Shown here: positions 1 to 5,924 of the stretch, one piece after another | Layout: each line of letters starts with the position of its first letter | Position numbering within the stretch: position 1 is the first letter of the stretch | Origin: Fimbriiglobus sp. | GTDB lineage: Bacteria; Planctomycetota; Planctomycetia; Gemmatales; Gemmataceae | DNA: 5,924 nt | Assembly (NCBI GenBank): GCA_025352585.1 | Contig: JANXTD010000481.1 | Span: forward strand, 1-5,924 | Direction of reading: 5' to 3' | The notes under the pieces: model-generated | Seen by the model: the letters and a program-made list of their open reading frames with translations, nothing else | Told to the model about the DNA's origin: nothing | Database searches by the model: none | Program-made: the position numbers and the translations under genes

Positions 1-92
1 CGATGACATATACCGAGATGGGCATGGGGCGTGGCACCGCTTGGGAAGACCGATGCCAGTGTAATAGCACATCATTCCGGGTTAAACGCAAG

Positions 93-116
93 CGGGCGAG
101 GCTTTCGCCCCGCCCG
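93..116 (-). terminator. Hairpin terminator downstream of the sigma factor gene
   Basis: Read on the minus strand, a 10-bp stem (CGGGCGGGGC with GCCTCGCCCG, one G-U wobble) closes a GAAA tetraloop of the stable GNRA type. It begins 17 bases after the sigma stop codon and is followed by CTTGCGTTT, a modest U-containing tail. On the plus strand the wobble position becomes an A-C mismatch, so the hairpin is better formed in the minus-strand transcript, although TTCGGTTT follows it on the plus side and it might work in both directions. The weak U-tract lowers certainty that termination is purely intrinsic. Confidence 0.6.
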
Positions 117-133
117 TTCGGTTTCGCACGGCA

Positions 134-1747
134 CTAACTCGGCTGCGGCGGTTCAATCACGTCGGCGAAGCCTTCCAGCCTCACCGCCCGGGTGGGTTGC
201 CGCAACTTGAGAATCCCGCGGGCCTCGATTTGACGAATGCGTTCGCGGGTAATGCCGTACTGCTTGGCGACCTCGTCGAGCGTCCGTGGGGTGCCGTCGC
301 GCAACCCGAAGCGAAGTTCGATGACTTCGCGTTCGCGGGGGGCTAGGCTCCGCAGCACTTCGTTGATCCGCTCCCGGAGCAACCTCGCATCGACGTTCTC
401 GCCGGGGTTCGGCACGTGGCCGTCCGAGAGGAAGTCCTCGATCGCGCGCTCCCCGTCGCCGCCGATCGGTTCGTGCAGGCTGATCGGTTGCTTGCCGATC
501 GCCCGCAGCGACTTCGTCTCTTCCGTTTTCACGCCGAGGGCGAACGCCAGTTCTTCGCTCGTCGGCTCCTGGCCGGTGGCGGCCGTCAACTCACTCTTCT
601 TCCGCTCCATCTTGGCGATCAGGCCAATCTGGTGGCACGGCACCCGCACGGTCCGGGCGTGGTCCGCACGGGCCCGTTGGACGCCTTGCCGAATCCACCA
701 GGTCGCGTAGGTGCCGAACTTGAAGCCGCGGCGGTGTTCGTACTTGTCCACCGCCCGCATCAAGCCCCGGTTGCCCTCTTGGATCAAGTCCGCGAACGGC
801 AACCCCCGGTTACGATAGTTCTTCGCGATACTCACCACAAGCCGAAGATTCGCTTCGGCCAGCTCGCTGCGGACCTTTTGGTACGCCTTGCGGCGTTTCC
901 GCAAGACTTTCACCGCGTCGGCCAACTCGCCCGGCGTGAGGTGGACCTTCTCCTGGGCCTCACGCAACTCCTGGTCGCAGCGGGCCTGCTCGCTGACGCA
1001 CTTGGCCGTCTTCGACTTGCGCACGAGCTGCTTCATCTCGCCGGCCATCCCGGCCAGTTCGTCCGTCCAGCGCTCGAGGTGCTCGGTGCGGGGCGAGAGT
1101 TGCTCGATGAGCCGCTCGACCTTGTGCAGTCGGCGGTAGCGCGCCACCCGCCACTCGCGGGCCTCGGCAGGGTTGTCGGTGTCGAGGCCGTGGGCGAAGG
1201 CGGCGGCGTCCTCGCGCAACAACTTGCGGATCAGTTGCAGGTTGTGCGGCATCCGGCTGATGATCTCGGCCCGGCTCAGCTTCATCTCCTCGGTCGAGTA
1301 GACGTCGATGAGCGGGTCGATCGCGGCCAGGCCGTCGCGAACCTTTTCGAGAGTCGTCGTGGCGCGGGCCACGACGTAGGCGCAGAACAGCGACGAGCGG
1401 CGGAATCGCATGCGGTTGCGCTCCAACGACTCCGCGAGGGCCTTCTCCTCCGGCCCCTTCAGGAGCTTGATCTGGCCCATCTGGCGGAGGTACAGCCCCA
1501 GGGCGTCGTCGGGGCCGCCGGAGTAGTCCTCCTGCGGGGTCGGGGCCTCCTCGGCGGGCAGGTCGTCGGCCGTGGGGCCGGCGACGTGGGCGAGCGGGTC
1601 GATCGGCAGGTCGTCGCCGTCGTCGTCCTCGTCGTCCTCGGGGTCGGCCTCGTCCTCGGGGCGCGTCGGGGCCACCTTGTTCGTCGGCCGACGGTCCTTC
1701 GGGTCCACGCCCGCGGGGGCCTGGCGAGTTTGTGTAGTCCGGCTCAT
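134..1747 (-). CDS. RpoD/SigA-type sigma-70 family RNA polymerase sigma factor
   Basis: This protein binds core RNA polymerase and directs it to -35/-10 promoters. The 537-residue product (ATG at 1747, TAG at 134) has the sigma-70 domains in order. An acidic tract lies at residues 31-46. Region 1.2 is at about 79-110 ([12 protein letters not shown]). A poorly conserved charged insert spans about 111-295, as in primary sigma factors. Region 2 is at about 296-380 ([43 protein letters not shown]). Region 3 is at about 385-445 and region 4 at about 457-527, with the helix-turn-helix [11 protein letters not shown]. The reading frame stays open upstream to a TTG at 2107, but that extension is Arg/Pro-rich, shows no sigma similarity and crosses a large palindrome, so the ATG at 1747 is preferred. 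No strong Shine-Dalgarno precedes it. Region 2.4 reads [12 protein letters not shown] where E. coli RpoD has WIRQAITRAIAD-like sequence, so this may be a diverged paralogue rather than the principal sigma factor. Family assignment is near certain; primary versus alternative role is open. Confidence 0.95.
   Translation of the reverse strand: MSRTTQTRQAPAGVDPKDRRPTNKVAPTRPEDEADPEDDEDDDGDDLPIDPLAHVAGPTADDLPAEEAPTPQEDYSGGPDDALGLYLRQMGQIKLLKGPEEKALAESLERNRMRFRRSSLFCAYVVARATTTLEKVRDGLAAIDPLIDVYSTEEMKLSRAEIISRMPHNLQLIRKLLREDAAAFAHGLDTDNPAEAREWRVARYRRLHKVERLIEQLSPRTEHLERWTDELAGMAGEMKQLVRKSKTAKCVSEQARCDQELREAQEKVHLTPGELADAVKVLRKRRKAYQKVRSELAEANLRLVVSIAKNYRNRGLPFADLIQEGNRGLMRAVDKYEHRRGFKFGTYATWWIRQGVQRARADHARTVRVPCHQIGLIAKMERKKSELTAATGQEPTSEELAFALGVKTEETKSLRAIGKQPISLHEPIGGDGERAIEDFLSDGHVPNPGENVDARLLRERINEVLRSLAPREREVIELRFGLRDGTPRTLDEVAKQYGITRERIRQIEARGILKLRQPTRAVRLEGFADVIEPPQPS
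1610..1657 (-). repeat. Imperfect trinucleotide run encoding an Asp/Glu tract
   Basis: On the plus strand this is a run of gtc/ctc triplets. In the sigma gene it encodes residues 31-46, almost all Asp and Glu ([16 protein letters not shown]). It lies ahead of region 1.2, where primary sigma factors usually carry the acidic region 1.1, so a charge-based, region-1.1-like role is possible but inferred. The triplet run could vary in length between strains. Confidence 0.5.
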
Positions 1748-1811
1748 CGTCGCGTGTCCCAGTCCCTGGCCCAAGGAGGCCAGCCAATGATTCCGATCCA
1801 GTTCCGGTCCC

Positions 1812-1837
1812 CCCGTTGCCCCGAAGGGAGCGACGGG
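1812..1837. repeat. Small GC-rich hairpin upstream of the sigma factor gene
   Basis: CCCGTTGC (1812-1819) pairs with GCGACGGG (1830-1837) with one wobble on the plus strand, followed by a mismatch and two further G-C pairs around a GAAG loop. On the minus strand the wobble becomes an A-C mismatch, while the inner mismatch becomes G-U. It lies between the large palindrome and the sigma start. Short hairpins are common by chance in DNA this GC-rich, so functional meaning is uncertain. Confidence 0.35.
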
Positions 1838-1863
1838 ATCACGACAGGCGGCACGCCGACGGG

Positions 1864-1930
1864 GCCGCGGGGCTGGCACGCGAGGTGCGATCAGCCCGGT
1901 GCGAGCGGCCTCGCGTGCCAGCCCCGCGGC
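1864..1930. repeat. 22-bp perfect inverted repeat with 23-nt spacer
   Basis: The left arm is 1864-1885 and the right arm 1909-1930; all 22 positions pair by Watson-Crick rules. The core of the left arm is GGGGCTGGCACGCGAGG. The 23-nt spacer starts TGCGATCAGCC. GGTGCGA occurs twice at and inside the left edge of the spacer (1884-1890, 1898-1904). The element ends 116 bases upstream of the sigma start codon. In RNA it would form a very stable GC-rich hairpin on either strand. It could be a dispersed palindromic element of the REP or MITE kind, a terminator-like or leader structure, or a protein-binding site. There is no U-tract on either side, so a simple intrinsic terminator is unlikely. Confidence 0.85.
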
Positions 1931-2238
1931 GGGGCGCGTCACGGCAATTCTGTCGAGTAGCCCGAGGCCCGACGGTTCCGGTCGTCGGGTTCGGGGCGAA
2001 AGGCTTCGGGCAACGATCCGGGGGATACCCGACCGGCGGCCCATATCAGGAGCCGAGTCGGGGTCCGCGAGGTTCGTCGCCGTTACCAACAGAGACTTCA
2101 GGCGCAAAGTGGGTTCGCAACTTCAGCACGCCGTCTCTTCGCAGTCACAATCACCAGTCTCGTCACTCGACAGGTCAGCGAGTCTCGTCCGATTCGCTCC
2201 CACTGCCTTAGCAGATGAACGTCTCCCGGCAAAGGTGT

Positions 2239-2244
2239 ATTCTA
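2239..2244 (-). promoter_or_regulatory. Weak -10-like hexamer (TAGAAT) upstream of the sigma factor gene
   Basis: TAGAAT differs from TATAAT at one base and lies in the AT-richer part of the gap, facing the sigma gene. At 17-19 bp spacing the upstream hexamers (GTCCTT, TGTCCT, CTGTCC) match TTGACA poorly. If used, it would give a 5' leader of nearly 490 bases containing both GC-rich hairpins. This is a candidate only. Confidence 0.15.
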
Positions 2245-2276
2245 GGCCAGTTTCCCAGAGGAAGGACAGAATCTAC

Positions 2277-2303
2277 CCGATTTCTACTCCGGAGGGCAAT
2301 CGG
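2277..2303. promoter_or_regulatory. Operator-like dyad in the intergenic region
   Basis: CCGATT (2277-2282) is mirrored by AATCGG (2298-2303), and between them lies the 8-bp palindrome CTCCGGAG (2287-2294). The two dyads are almost concentric, centred at 2290 and 2290.5, which is typical of a site for a dimeric regulator. It lies upstream of the weak TAGAAT, at roughly -45 to -71 of a hypothetical start near 2232. No poly-U tract follows on either strand, so it does not look like a terminator. The regulator is unknown. Confidence 0.25.
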
Positions 2304-2379
2304 ATTCTCCTTCAGATCGGCCTTTTGATCCGCAATCTGCACCCCAAACCCCCAAACGGCCTTGCGGAGCCTTCACGAC

Positions 2380-4626
2380 CTACCCCAATTGGCCCGGCGG
2401 GAATTCCTCCCGCGTGTGAGTCAGGCACTCGCGGCGAATCGGCACCAGCCCGCCGACGACGCCGACCCAGCGCACCGCCGCCCAGACCACGACCGACATC
2501 GTCGAGAGCATGACGAACGCCGTCAGCGCGAAGCCGAGCCGGCCACTCGACACCTTCCCCGCGTCGACCTCCGCCGGGAAGCGGTACAGAAGCAGTTGCG
2601 TCCCGGCCGTCAGCGTCGTCGTCAACACCCAGAGCATCGGCAGCAGCGTGAGCAGGGCGTACCGCGCCTTGCCGGTGTTGACCAGCCAGGTCGTGACCAG
2701 GGCCAGGGCCAACGCGGCGAGGAGTTGGTTGGCCACGCCGAACATGCTCCAGATCGTGCCGATGTTGCCGGTGTGGATCAGCCAGGCCCAGCTGCCGGTG
2801 ATGAACCCCGCCGCGAGCAGTGACCCCGGCAGCCAGTCGGGCCGGGCGAACGGGGCGTAGACGCGGCCCAGCGTCTCTTGCAGCAGGAAGCGGCCGATGC
2901 GCGTGCCGGCGTCGATCGTGGTGAGGATGAACAGCGCCTCGAACATGATGGCGAAGTGGTACCAGTATTTCAGCAGTGCCCCGCCGCGGATGCCGACCTC
3001 CTCGAAGGCCTGCTCCAGCACCACCGACATGCCGACGGCCAGGGTGACCGCCCCGCCGGTGCGGCCCCGCAGCGACTCGCCGCCGACCTTCTCCTCGATG
3101 GTGGCGAGGTCGGCGTGCGGCCCGCGGCCGACGGCGTGCAGCGGGTCACTTGCCTCCGGGGGCGGCACCCCGTAGTCGGCGTCAATCTGCCGCACCTGCG
3201 CGGCGTACACCTGCGCCTCGTCGATGCGGACGTTGATGTCGTAGTACAGCGACGGCGGCAGGCAGGCGGCGGCGATCAACGCCGTCACGGCGACGAGGCA
3301 CTCGACGAGCATCGCCCCGTAGCCGATGGTGCGGATGTGACTCTCGCGGCCGACCATCTTGGGCGTGGTGCCGCTGCTGACCAGGGCGTGGAAGCCGCTC
3401 ACGGAGCCGCACATGACGCAGATGAACACGAACGGGAAGATGTTGCCCTTGAACGTCGGCCCGCCGTTGATGAACGCCTCGTTGAGCTGCGGGGCCTGCA
3501 ACGGCGGGTTGGCGATACAGACGCCGACGATGAGGAAGCCGATGGTGCCGATCTTGAGGAAGCTCGACAGGTAATCTCGCGGCCCCAGCAGTAGCCAGAC
3601 CGGCAGCACCGCGGCGACGAAACCGTACACCGCCAGGGCGAGTACGGTTTGCTCACGGGACAGGGCGAAGAACGGCTCCAGGGCGGAGCCGGGCACCCAA
3701 TGGCCGGCGACGACCGCCGTGAGCACCAGCGCCCCGCCGCCGATCGACGCCTCGACGACACGGCCGGGCCGAATTTTGTGCATCCACAGGCCCACGAGCA
3801 TCGCGATCGGGATCGTCGCGGCGATGGTGAACGTCCCCCACGACGAGCCGGGGATCACCTGCACGCTGCCCGCCGGCAAAACGACCGACTCGGCCCCGTC
3901 ACCGACGGGTACGACTTCAGGCGGCCGCGGCGAGCGCACGGTGAACGCCTCCGGCCGCGGGATGCCGGCCTCGCCGGGGGCGTAGTGGACGACGCACTTC
4001 GGCGGCAGGTGGGTGAGCGTCCCGGCGTCGGTCGCGGTCGTCGTCACGCCGCCAGACGCGGGCACGGTGACGGTCATGCCGGGGGGCAGCTTGGCCAGCT
4101 CGCCGCCCAGGGCGGTAACAACAACCATGCCCAGCCCGGCGAGAGCGATCACGACGATGAACAGAATCGCCAGGGACGCCACGACACTCGCCGGCCGGCC
4201 GAGTTCGCGGCGGGCGATCTCGCCGAGCGACTTGCCGTCGCTGCGGACCGACACCGTCAGCACGAGCATGTCCTGAACGGCCCCGGCGAGGCAGACGCCG
4301 ACGAGCAGCCAGATCAGCCCCGGCAGGTAGCCGTATTGCAGGGCCAGCACCGGGCCGATCAGCGGCCCCGCCCCGCTGATCGCGGCGAAGTGGTGGCCGA
4401 AGAGCACCCAGCGGTTCGTCGGGTGGTAGTTCTGGCCGTCGTCGAGCCGCACCGCCGGCGTGACACGGGCGTCGTCGAGCGCCGCGACCTTGGCGGCCAA
4501 GAACGCGGAGTAGTAGCGGTACGCGACGGCGAGGACCAGGATCGCGCCGATCATGACCGGCATGGCGTGGTAGACGGTGCGGCCGCCCTCGACGTGGTAG
4601 AGCGTGGCGAAGGCGAAGGGTGACAT
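2380..4626 (-). CDS. cstA: CstA-family carbon starvation protein, multi-pass membrane transporter
   Basis: CstA proteins are inner-membrane transporters induced by carbon starvation and implicated in uptake of peptides and, in enterobacteria, pyruvate. The 748-residue product (ATG 4626, TAG 2380) has many hydrophobic segments and the family signatures: AYRYYSAFLAAKV (35-47), NRWVLFGHHFAAISGAGPLIG (71-91), LAGAVQDM (113-120), LPVWLLLGPRDYLSSFLKIG (341-360), SGFHALVSSGTTPK (410-423), GYGAML (435-440), and WYHFAIMFEALFILTTIDAGTR (555-576). Compared with E. coli CstA it carries about 80 extra residues at about 178-260, hydrophilic and rich in Pro, Val and Thr, between two membrane segments. The start is uncertain: a GTG at 4668 would add 14 residues, while ATGs at 4563 or 4554 (M22/M25) lie just before the first membrane helix, and none has a clear Shine-Dalgarno. 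No ybdD-like partner is seen downstream. The gene is divergent from the nuclease gene across 116 bp. The family call is firm; the substrate is not known here. Confidence 0.95.
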   Translation of the reverse strand: MSPFAFATLYHVEGGRTVYHAMPVMIGAILVLAVAYRYYSAFLAAKVAALDDARVTPAVRLDDGQNYHPTNRWVLFGHHFAAISGAGPLIGPVLALQYGYLPGLIWLLVGVCLAGAVQDMLVLTVSVRSDGKSLGEIARRELGRPASVVASLAILFIVVIALAGLGMVVVTALGGELAKLPPGMTVTVPASGGVTTTATDAGTLTHLPPKCVVHYAPGEAGIPRPEAFTVRSPRPPEVVPVGDGAESVVLPAGSVQVIPGSSWGTFTIAATIPIAMLVGLWMHKIRPGRVVEASIGGGALVLTAVVAGHWVPGSALEPFFALSREQTVLALAVYGFVAAVLPVWLLLGPRDYLSSFLKIGTIGFLIVGVCIANPPLQAPQLNEAFINGGPTFKGNIFPFVFICVMCGSVSGFHALVSSGTTPKMVGRESHIRTIGYGAMLVECLVAVTALIAAACLPPSLYYDINVRIDEAQVYAAQVRQIDADYGVPPPEASDPLHAVGRGPHADLATIEEKVGGESLRGRTGGAVTLAVGMSVVLEQAFEEVGIRGGALLKYWYHFAIMFEALFILTTIDAGTRIGRFLLQETLGRVYAPFARPDWLPGSLLAAGFITGSWAWLIHTGNIGTIWSMFGVANQLLAALALALVTTWLVNTGKARYALLTLLPMLWVLTTTLTAGTQLLLYRFPAEVDAGKVSSGRLGFALTAFVMLSTMSVVVWAAVRWVGVVGGLVPIRRECLTHTREEFPPGQLG

Positions 4627-4742
4627 GGCGGCTCGGGGCGGCGCGGTGCGGGGGCGGCGGGGGAACACGGGAGTTCTAGCGAATCCCCCCCGGCGCGGAA
4701 GCGGGCTACCGCCGGCGCGGCCAGTCCCGATAGAATGCGGAC
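4627..4742. promoter_or_regulatory. Divergent promoter region between cstA and the beta-CASP nuclease gene
   Basis: These 116 bp separate two genes read in opposite directions and must hold at least one start signal for each. For the plus-strand gene, TAGAAT (4731-4736) is one base from the -10 consensus and lies six bases before the ATG. For cstA, minus-strand TAGAAC (4678 down to 4673) is a weaker -10 candidate about 46 bases before the ATG at 4626. No clear -35 box is visible for either. CCGGCGCGG occurs twice, at 4690-4698 and 4712-4720, 22 bp apart, or about two helical turns, which could be a direct-repeat operator. All of these are candidates read by eye. Confidence 0.4.
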
Positions 4743-5924
4743 ATGAAAAGCCACAACGAACAAATCCGCGACTTCCCGCCGACCGACGAGCCGACGCTGA
4801 CCTTCTGGGGGGCGGCGTCGAGCGTCAGCGGGTCGATGCACATCCTCGAGACCGGCAACACCAAGTTGCTCTTCGACTGCGGGCTGCACCAGGGCAAGCG
4901 CGAGGACGCCCGCGAGCGCAACTCGCACTTCCCGTTCCACCCCGATCAGATCGACGCGGTCATCGTCAGCCACGCCCACATCGACCACTGCGGCAACCTG
5001 CCGACCCTCGTGCGCCGCGGCTTCACCGGCCCCATCTACTGCACCCCGCCGACGCGCGACCTGTTGCGGGTGATGCTCCGGGACTCGGCGAAGATTCAGG
5101 AAGAGGAGGCGGCGCACATCAACATCGCCCGCAACTACGTCGAGCCGTGGGTGCAGCCACTCTACAGTTTCGCGGACGTGGAGCGGGTGTTGCAGCAGTC
5201 TGTGAGTGTGCCCTACGGCCGCGAGGTCGATGTCGGCCGGGGGATGCGCTTCCGCTTCCAGGAGGCCGGGCACATCCTCGGCTCCGCGTTGGTTCACGCG
5301 GTCGCGCAAGGCCCGAGCGGCACGAAGACGCTGACCTTCACCGGCGACCTGGGCCGCCGCGGGATGCCGCTGTTGAAGCAGGCCGCCCCGGTGCCGCCTG
5401 CCGACCTGCTGATCTGCGAAAGTACCTACGGCAACCGCCAGCACGAGCCGATCGAGGGCACGATCGCCAAGCTGTACACGGCCGTGAACCGCACCATCGA
5501 CCGCGGCGGCAAGGCGCTCATCCCGGCGTTCAGCCTCGGCCGGTCGCAACTGATCGTTCACTTCCTGCAACAGGGCTTGCGCAAGGGCATCCTGCCGGAC
5601 GTGCCGATCTACGTCGATAGCCCGCTCGCCGCGGACATCGCCGACGTGTACCGGGCGCACCCCAACAGCCTCGAGCCCGAAGTCGCCGAGGCGGTCAAGG
5701 AGGGCCACGGGATTTTGGGCGGCGACGGGGTTAAGTACGTCCGCGAGTTCGAGGAGAGCATGAAGCTCACCACGCGGCCGGGACCGTGCATCATCATCGC
5801 GTCGAGCGGCATGTGCGACGCCGGCCGCATCCAGTCGCACCTCAAGCAGCACGTCGACGACCCGCGCTGCAGCGTCATCCTGGTGAGCTTCCAGGCCCCC
5901 GGCACGACCGGCCGGCGGCTGCTC
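4743..5924 (+). CDS. Metallo-beta-lactamase/beta-CASP RNase-like hydrolase (3'-truncated by window edge)
   Basis: This is a cytoplasmic zinc-dependent nuclease of the CPSF73/YSH1-like group (COG1236 type), whose bacterial members such as Thermus TTHA0252 cut RNA. The first 394 codons are present with no stop. The N-terminus has a typical metallo-beta-lactamase start (FWGAASSVSGSMHILE, LLFDCGLHQG). Metal ligands are in place: H77, H79, D81 and H82 in SHAHIDHCG, H177 in AGHILGSA, and D202 in FTGDLGR. The beta-CASP motif A acid is E226 in CESTYGNR. Further family landmarks are IPAFSLGRSQ (260-269), VDSPLA (291-296) and ASSGMCDAGRIQSHL (353-367). Motifs B and C, usually FSGHAD-like and a final His, should follow beyond the window, so roughly 60-80 residues are probably missing. 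ATG 4743 is the first possible start, because a TAG in frame lies at 4731-4733. There is no Shine-Dalgarno. RNA as substrate is inferred from the family. Confidence 0.93.
   Translation, partial: MKSHNEQIRDFPPTDEPTLTFWGAASSVSGSMHILETGNTKLLFDCGLHQGKREDARERNSHFPFHPDQIDAVIVSHAHIDHCGNLPTLVRRGFTGPIYCTPPTRDLLRVMLRDSAKIQEEEAAHINIARNYVEPWVQPLYSFADVERVLQQSVSVPYGREVDVGRGMRFRFQEAGHILGSALVHAVAQGPSGTKTLTFTGDLGRRGMPLLKQAAPVPPADLLICESTYGNRQHEPIEGTIAKLYTAVNRTIDRGGKALIPAFSLGRSQLIVHFLQQGLRKGILPDVPIYVDSPLAADIADVYRAHPNSLEPEVAEAVKEGHGILGGDGVKYVREFEESMKLTTRPGPCIIIASSGMCDAGRIQSHLKQHVDDPRCSVILVSFQAPGTTGRRLL

Larger units (their letters stand above)
1748..2379. other. 632-bp intergenic region between cstA and the sigma factor gene
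   Basis: No convincing gene was found on either strand. Open frames exist, but they are GC-rich chance frames with Arg/Pro/Gly-rich translations. The part near the sigma gene (1748 to about 2090) is very GC-rich and holds the 22-bp palindrome and a smaller hairpin. The part near cstA (2101-2340) is about 55% GC by hand count, clearly lower than the flanking genes, and looks like non-coding control sequence. It contains a minus-strand TAGAAT (2244 down to 2239) resembling a -10 element without a good -35, a near-concentric dyad at 2277-2303, and two copies of AGTCTCGTC 25 bases apart (2156-2164, 2181-2189). No U-tailed hairpin was found after the cstA stop. The sigma gene promoter must lie in this gap unless it is read through from cstA. 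Confidence 0.6.

Noticed and set aside
2..64. A possible 3' end of a plus-strand gene (20 codons then tandem TAA TAG, ahead of the hairpin at 93-116)
   Set aside because: Tandem stops before a hairpin are suggestive of a convergent gene tail, but 20 codons without a recognisable motif are too little to call.
416..1960. A 514-codon plus-strand frame opposite the sigma factor gene
   Set aside because: It is antisense to the firmly identified sigma-70 domains. Its Leu/Val/Arg-rich composition is typical of the mirror frame of a GC-rich gene.
1984..2033. GTCGGGT (1984-1990) pairing with ACCCGAC (2027-2033)
   Set aside because: A 7-bp GC-rich stem with a loop of 36 bases is expected by chance in this composition.
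1748..2107. A 120-codon N-terminal extension of the sigma factor in the same open frame
   Set aside because: It would start at TTG, is Arg/Pro-rich with no sigma similarity, and runs through the perfect palindrome. It is probably a chance open frame in GC-rich DNA.
2345..2375. A possible terminator directly after the cstA stop codon
   Set aside because: Only a 4-bp stem (GGCT/GGCC) can be drawn, and the following sequence is G-rich rather than U-rich.
4604..5620. A 338-codon plus-strand frame over the same region
   Set aside because: It is in another frame from the motif-bearing nuclease frame starting at 4743, and its translation is Arg/Ala/Pro-rich with no family similarity.
4551..5852. 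A 433-codon minus-strand frame opposite the nuclease gene
   Set aside because: The plus strand has clear metallo-beta-lactamase/beta-CASP motifs. The antisense frame is a shadow with repetitive Arg/Ala/Val/Asp composition and overlaps the start of cstA.

Overview
The window is GC-rich chromosomal DNA, above 70% GC in parts of the coding regions by hand count. It holds two complete genes on the minus strand and one truncated gene on the plus strand. The CstA and sigma-factor sequences, the sparse Shine-Dalgarno signals and the long intergenic gap suggest a planctomycete, probably near Gemmata (Gemmataceae). This is an inference from protein style and composition; there is no rRNA or other taxonomic marker here.

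Layout: 1-133 is intergenic and contains a hairpin (93-116) that fits a terminator for the sigma gene. 134-1747 (minus) encodes a 537-residue sigma-70 family factor of RpoD/SigA architecture: an acidic N-terminus, region 1.2, a long non-conserved insert, then regions 2, 3 and 4. 1748-2379 is a 632-bp gap with no convincing gene. It holds a 22-bp perfect inverted repeat (1864-1885 / 1909-1930), a smaller hairpin (1812-1837), and a lower-GC segment (about 55% over 2101-2340, counted by hand) with a near-concentric dyad and a weak promoter-like hexamer. 2380-4626 (minus) encodes a CstA-family carbon-starvation membrane transporter with an extra hydrophilic loop of about 80 residues. 4627-4742 is a short divergent intergenic region. 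4743 to the window end (plus) is the first 394 codons of a metallo-beta-lactamase/beta-CASP RNase-like hydrolase, cut off by the window edge.

The genes do not form an obvious pathway. cstA and the sigma gene point the same way but lie too far apart to be a tight operon. cstA and the nuclease gene are divergent and share a 116-bp control region. Functions are housekeeping or general: transcription initiation, nutrient uptake in starvation, and RNA processing or decay. I see no mobile-element genes, defence system, CRISPR array, tRNA or rRNA. The most unusual elements are the long perfect palindrome upstream of the sigma gene, a changed residue in the sigma factor's -10 recognition helix, the added CstA loop, and a possible leaderless start for the nuclease gene.
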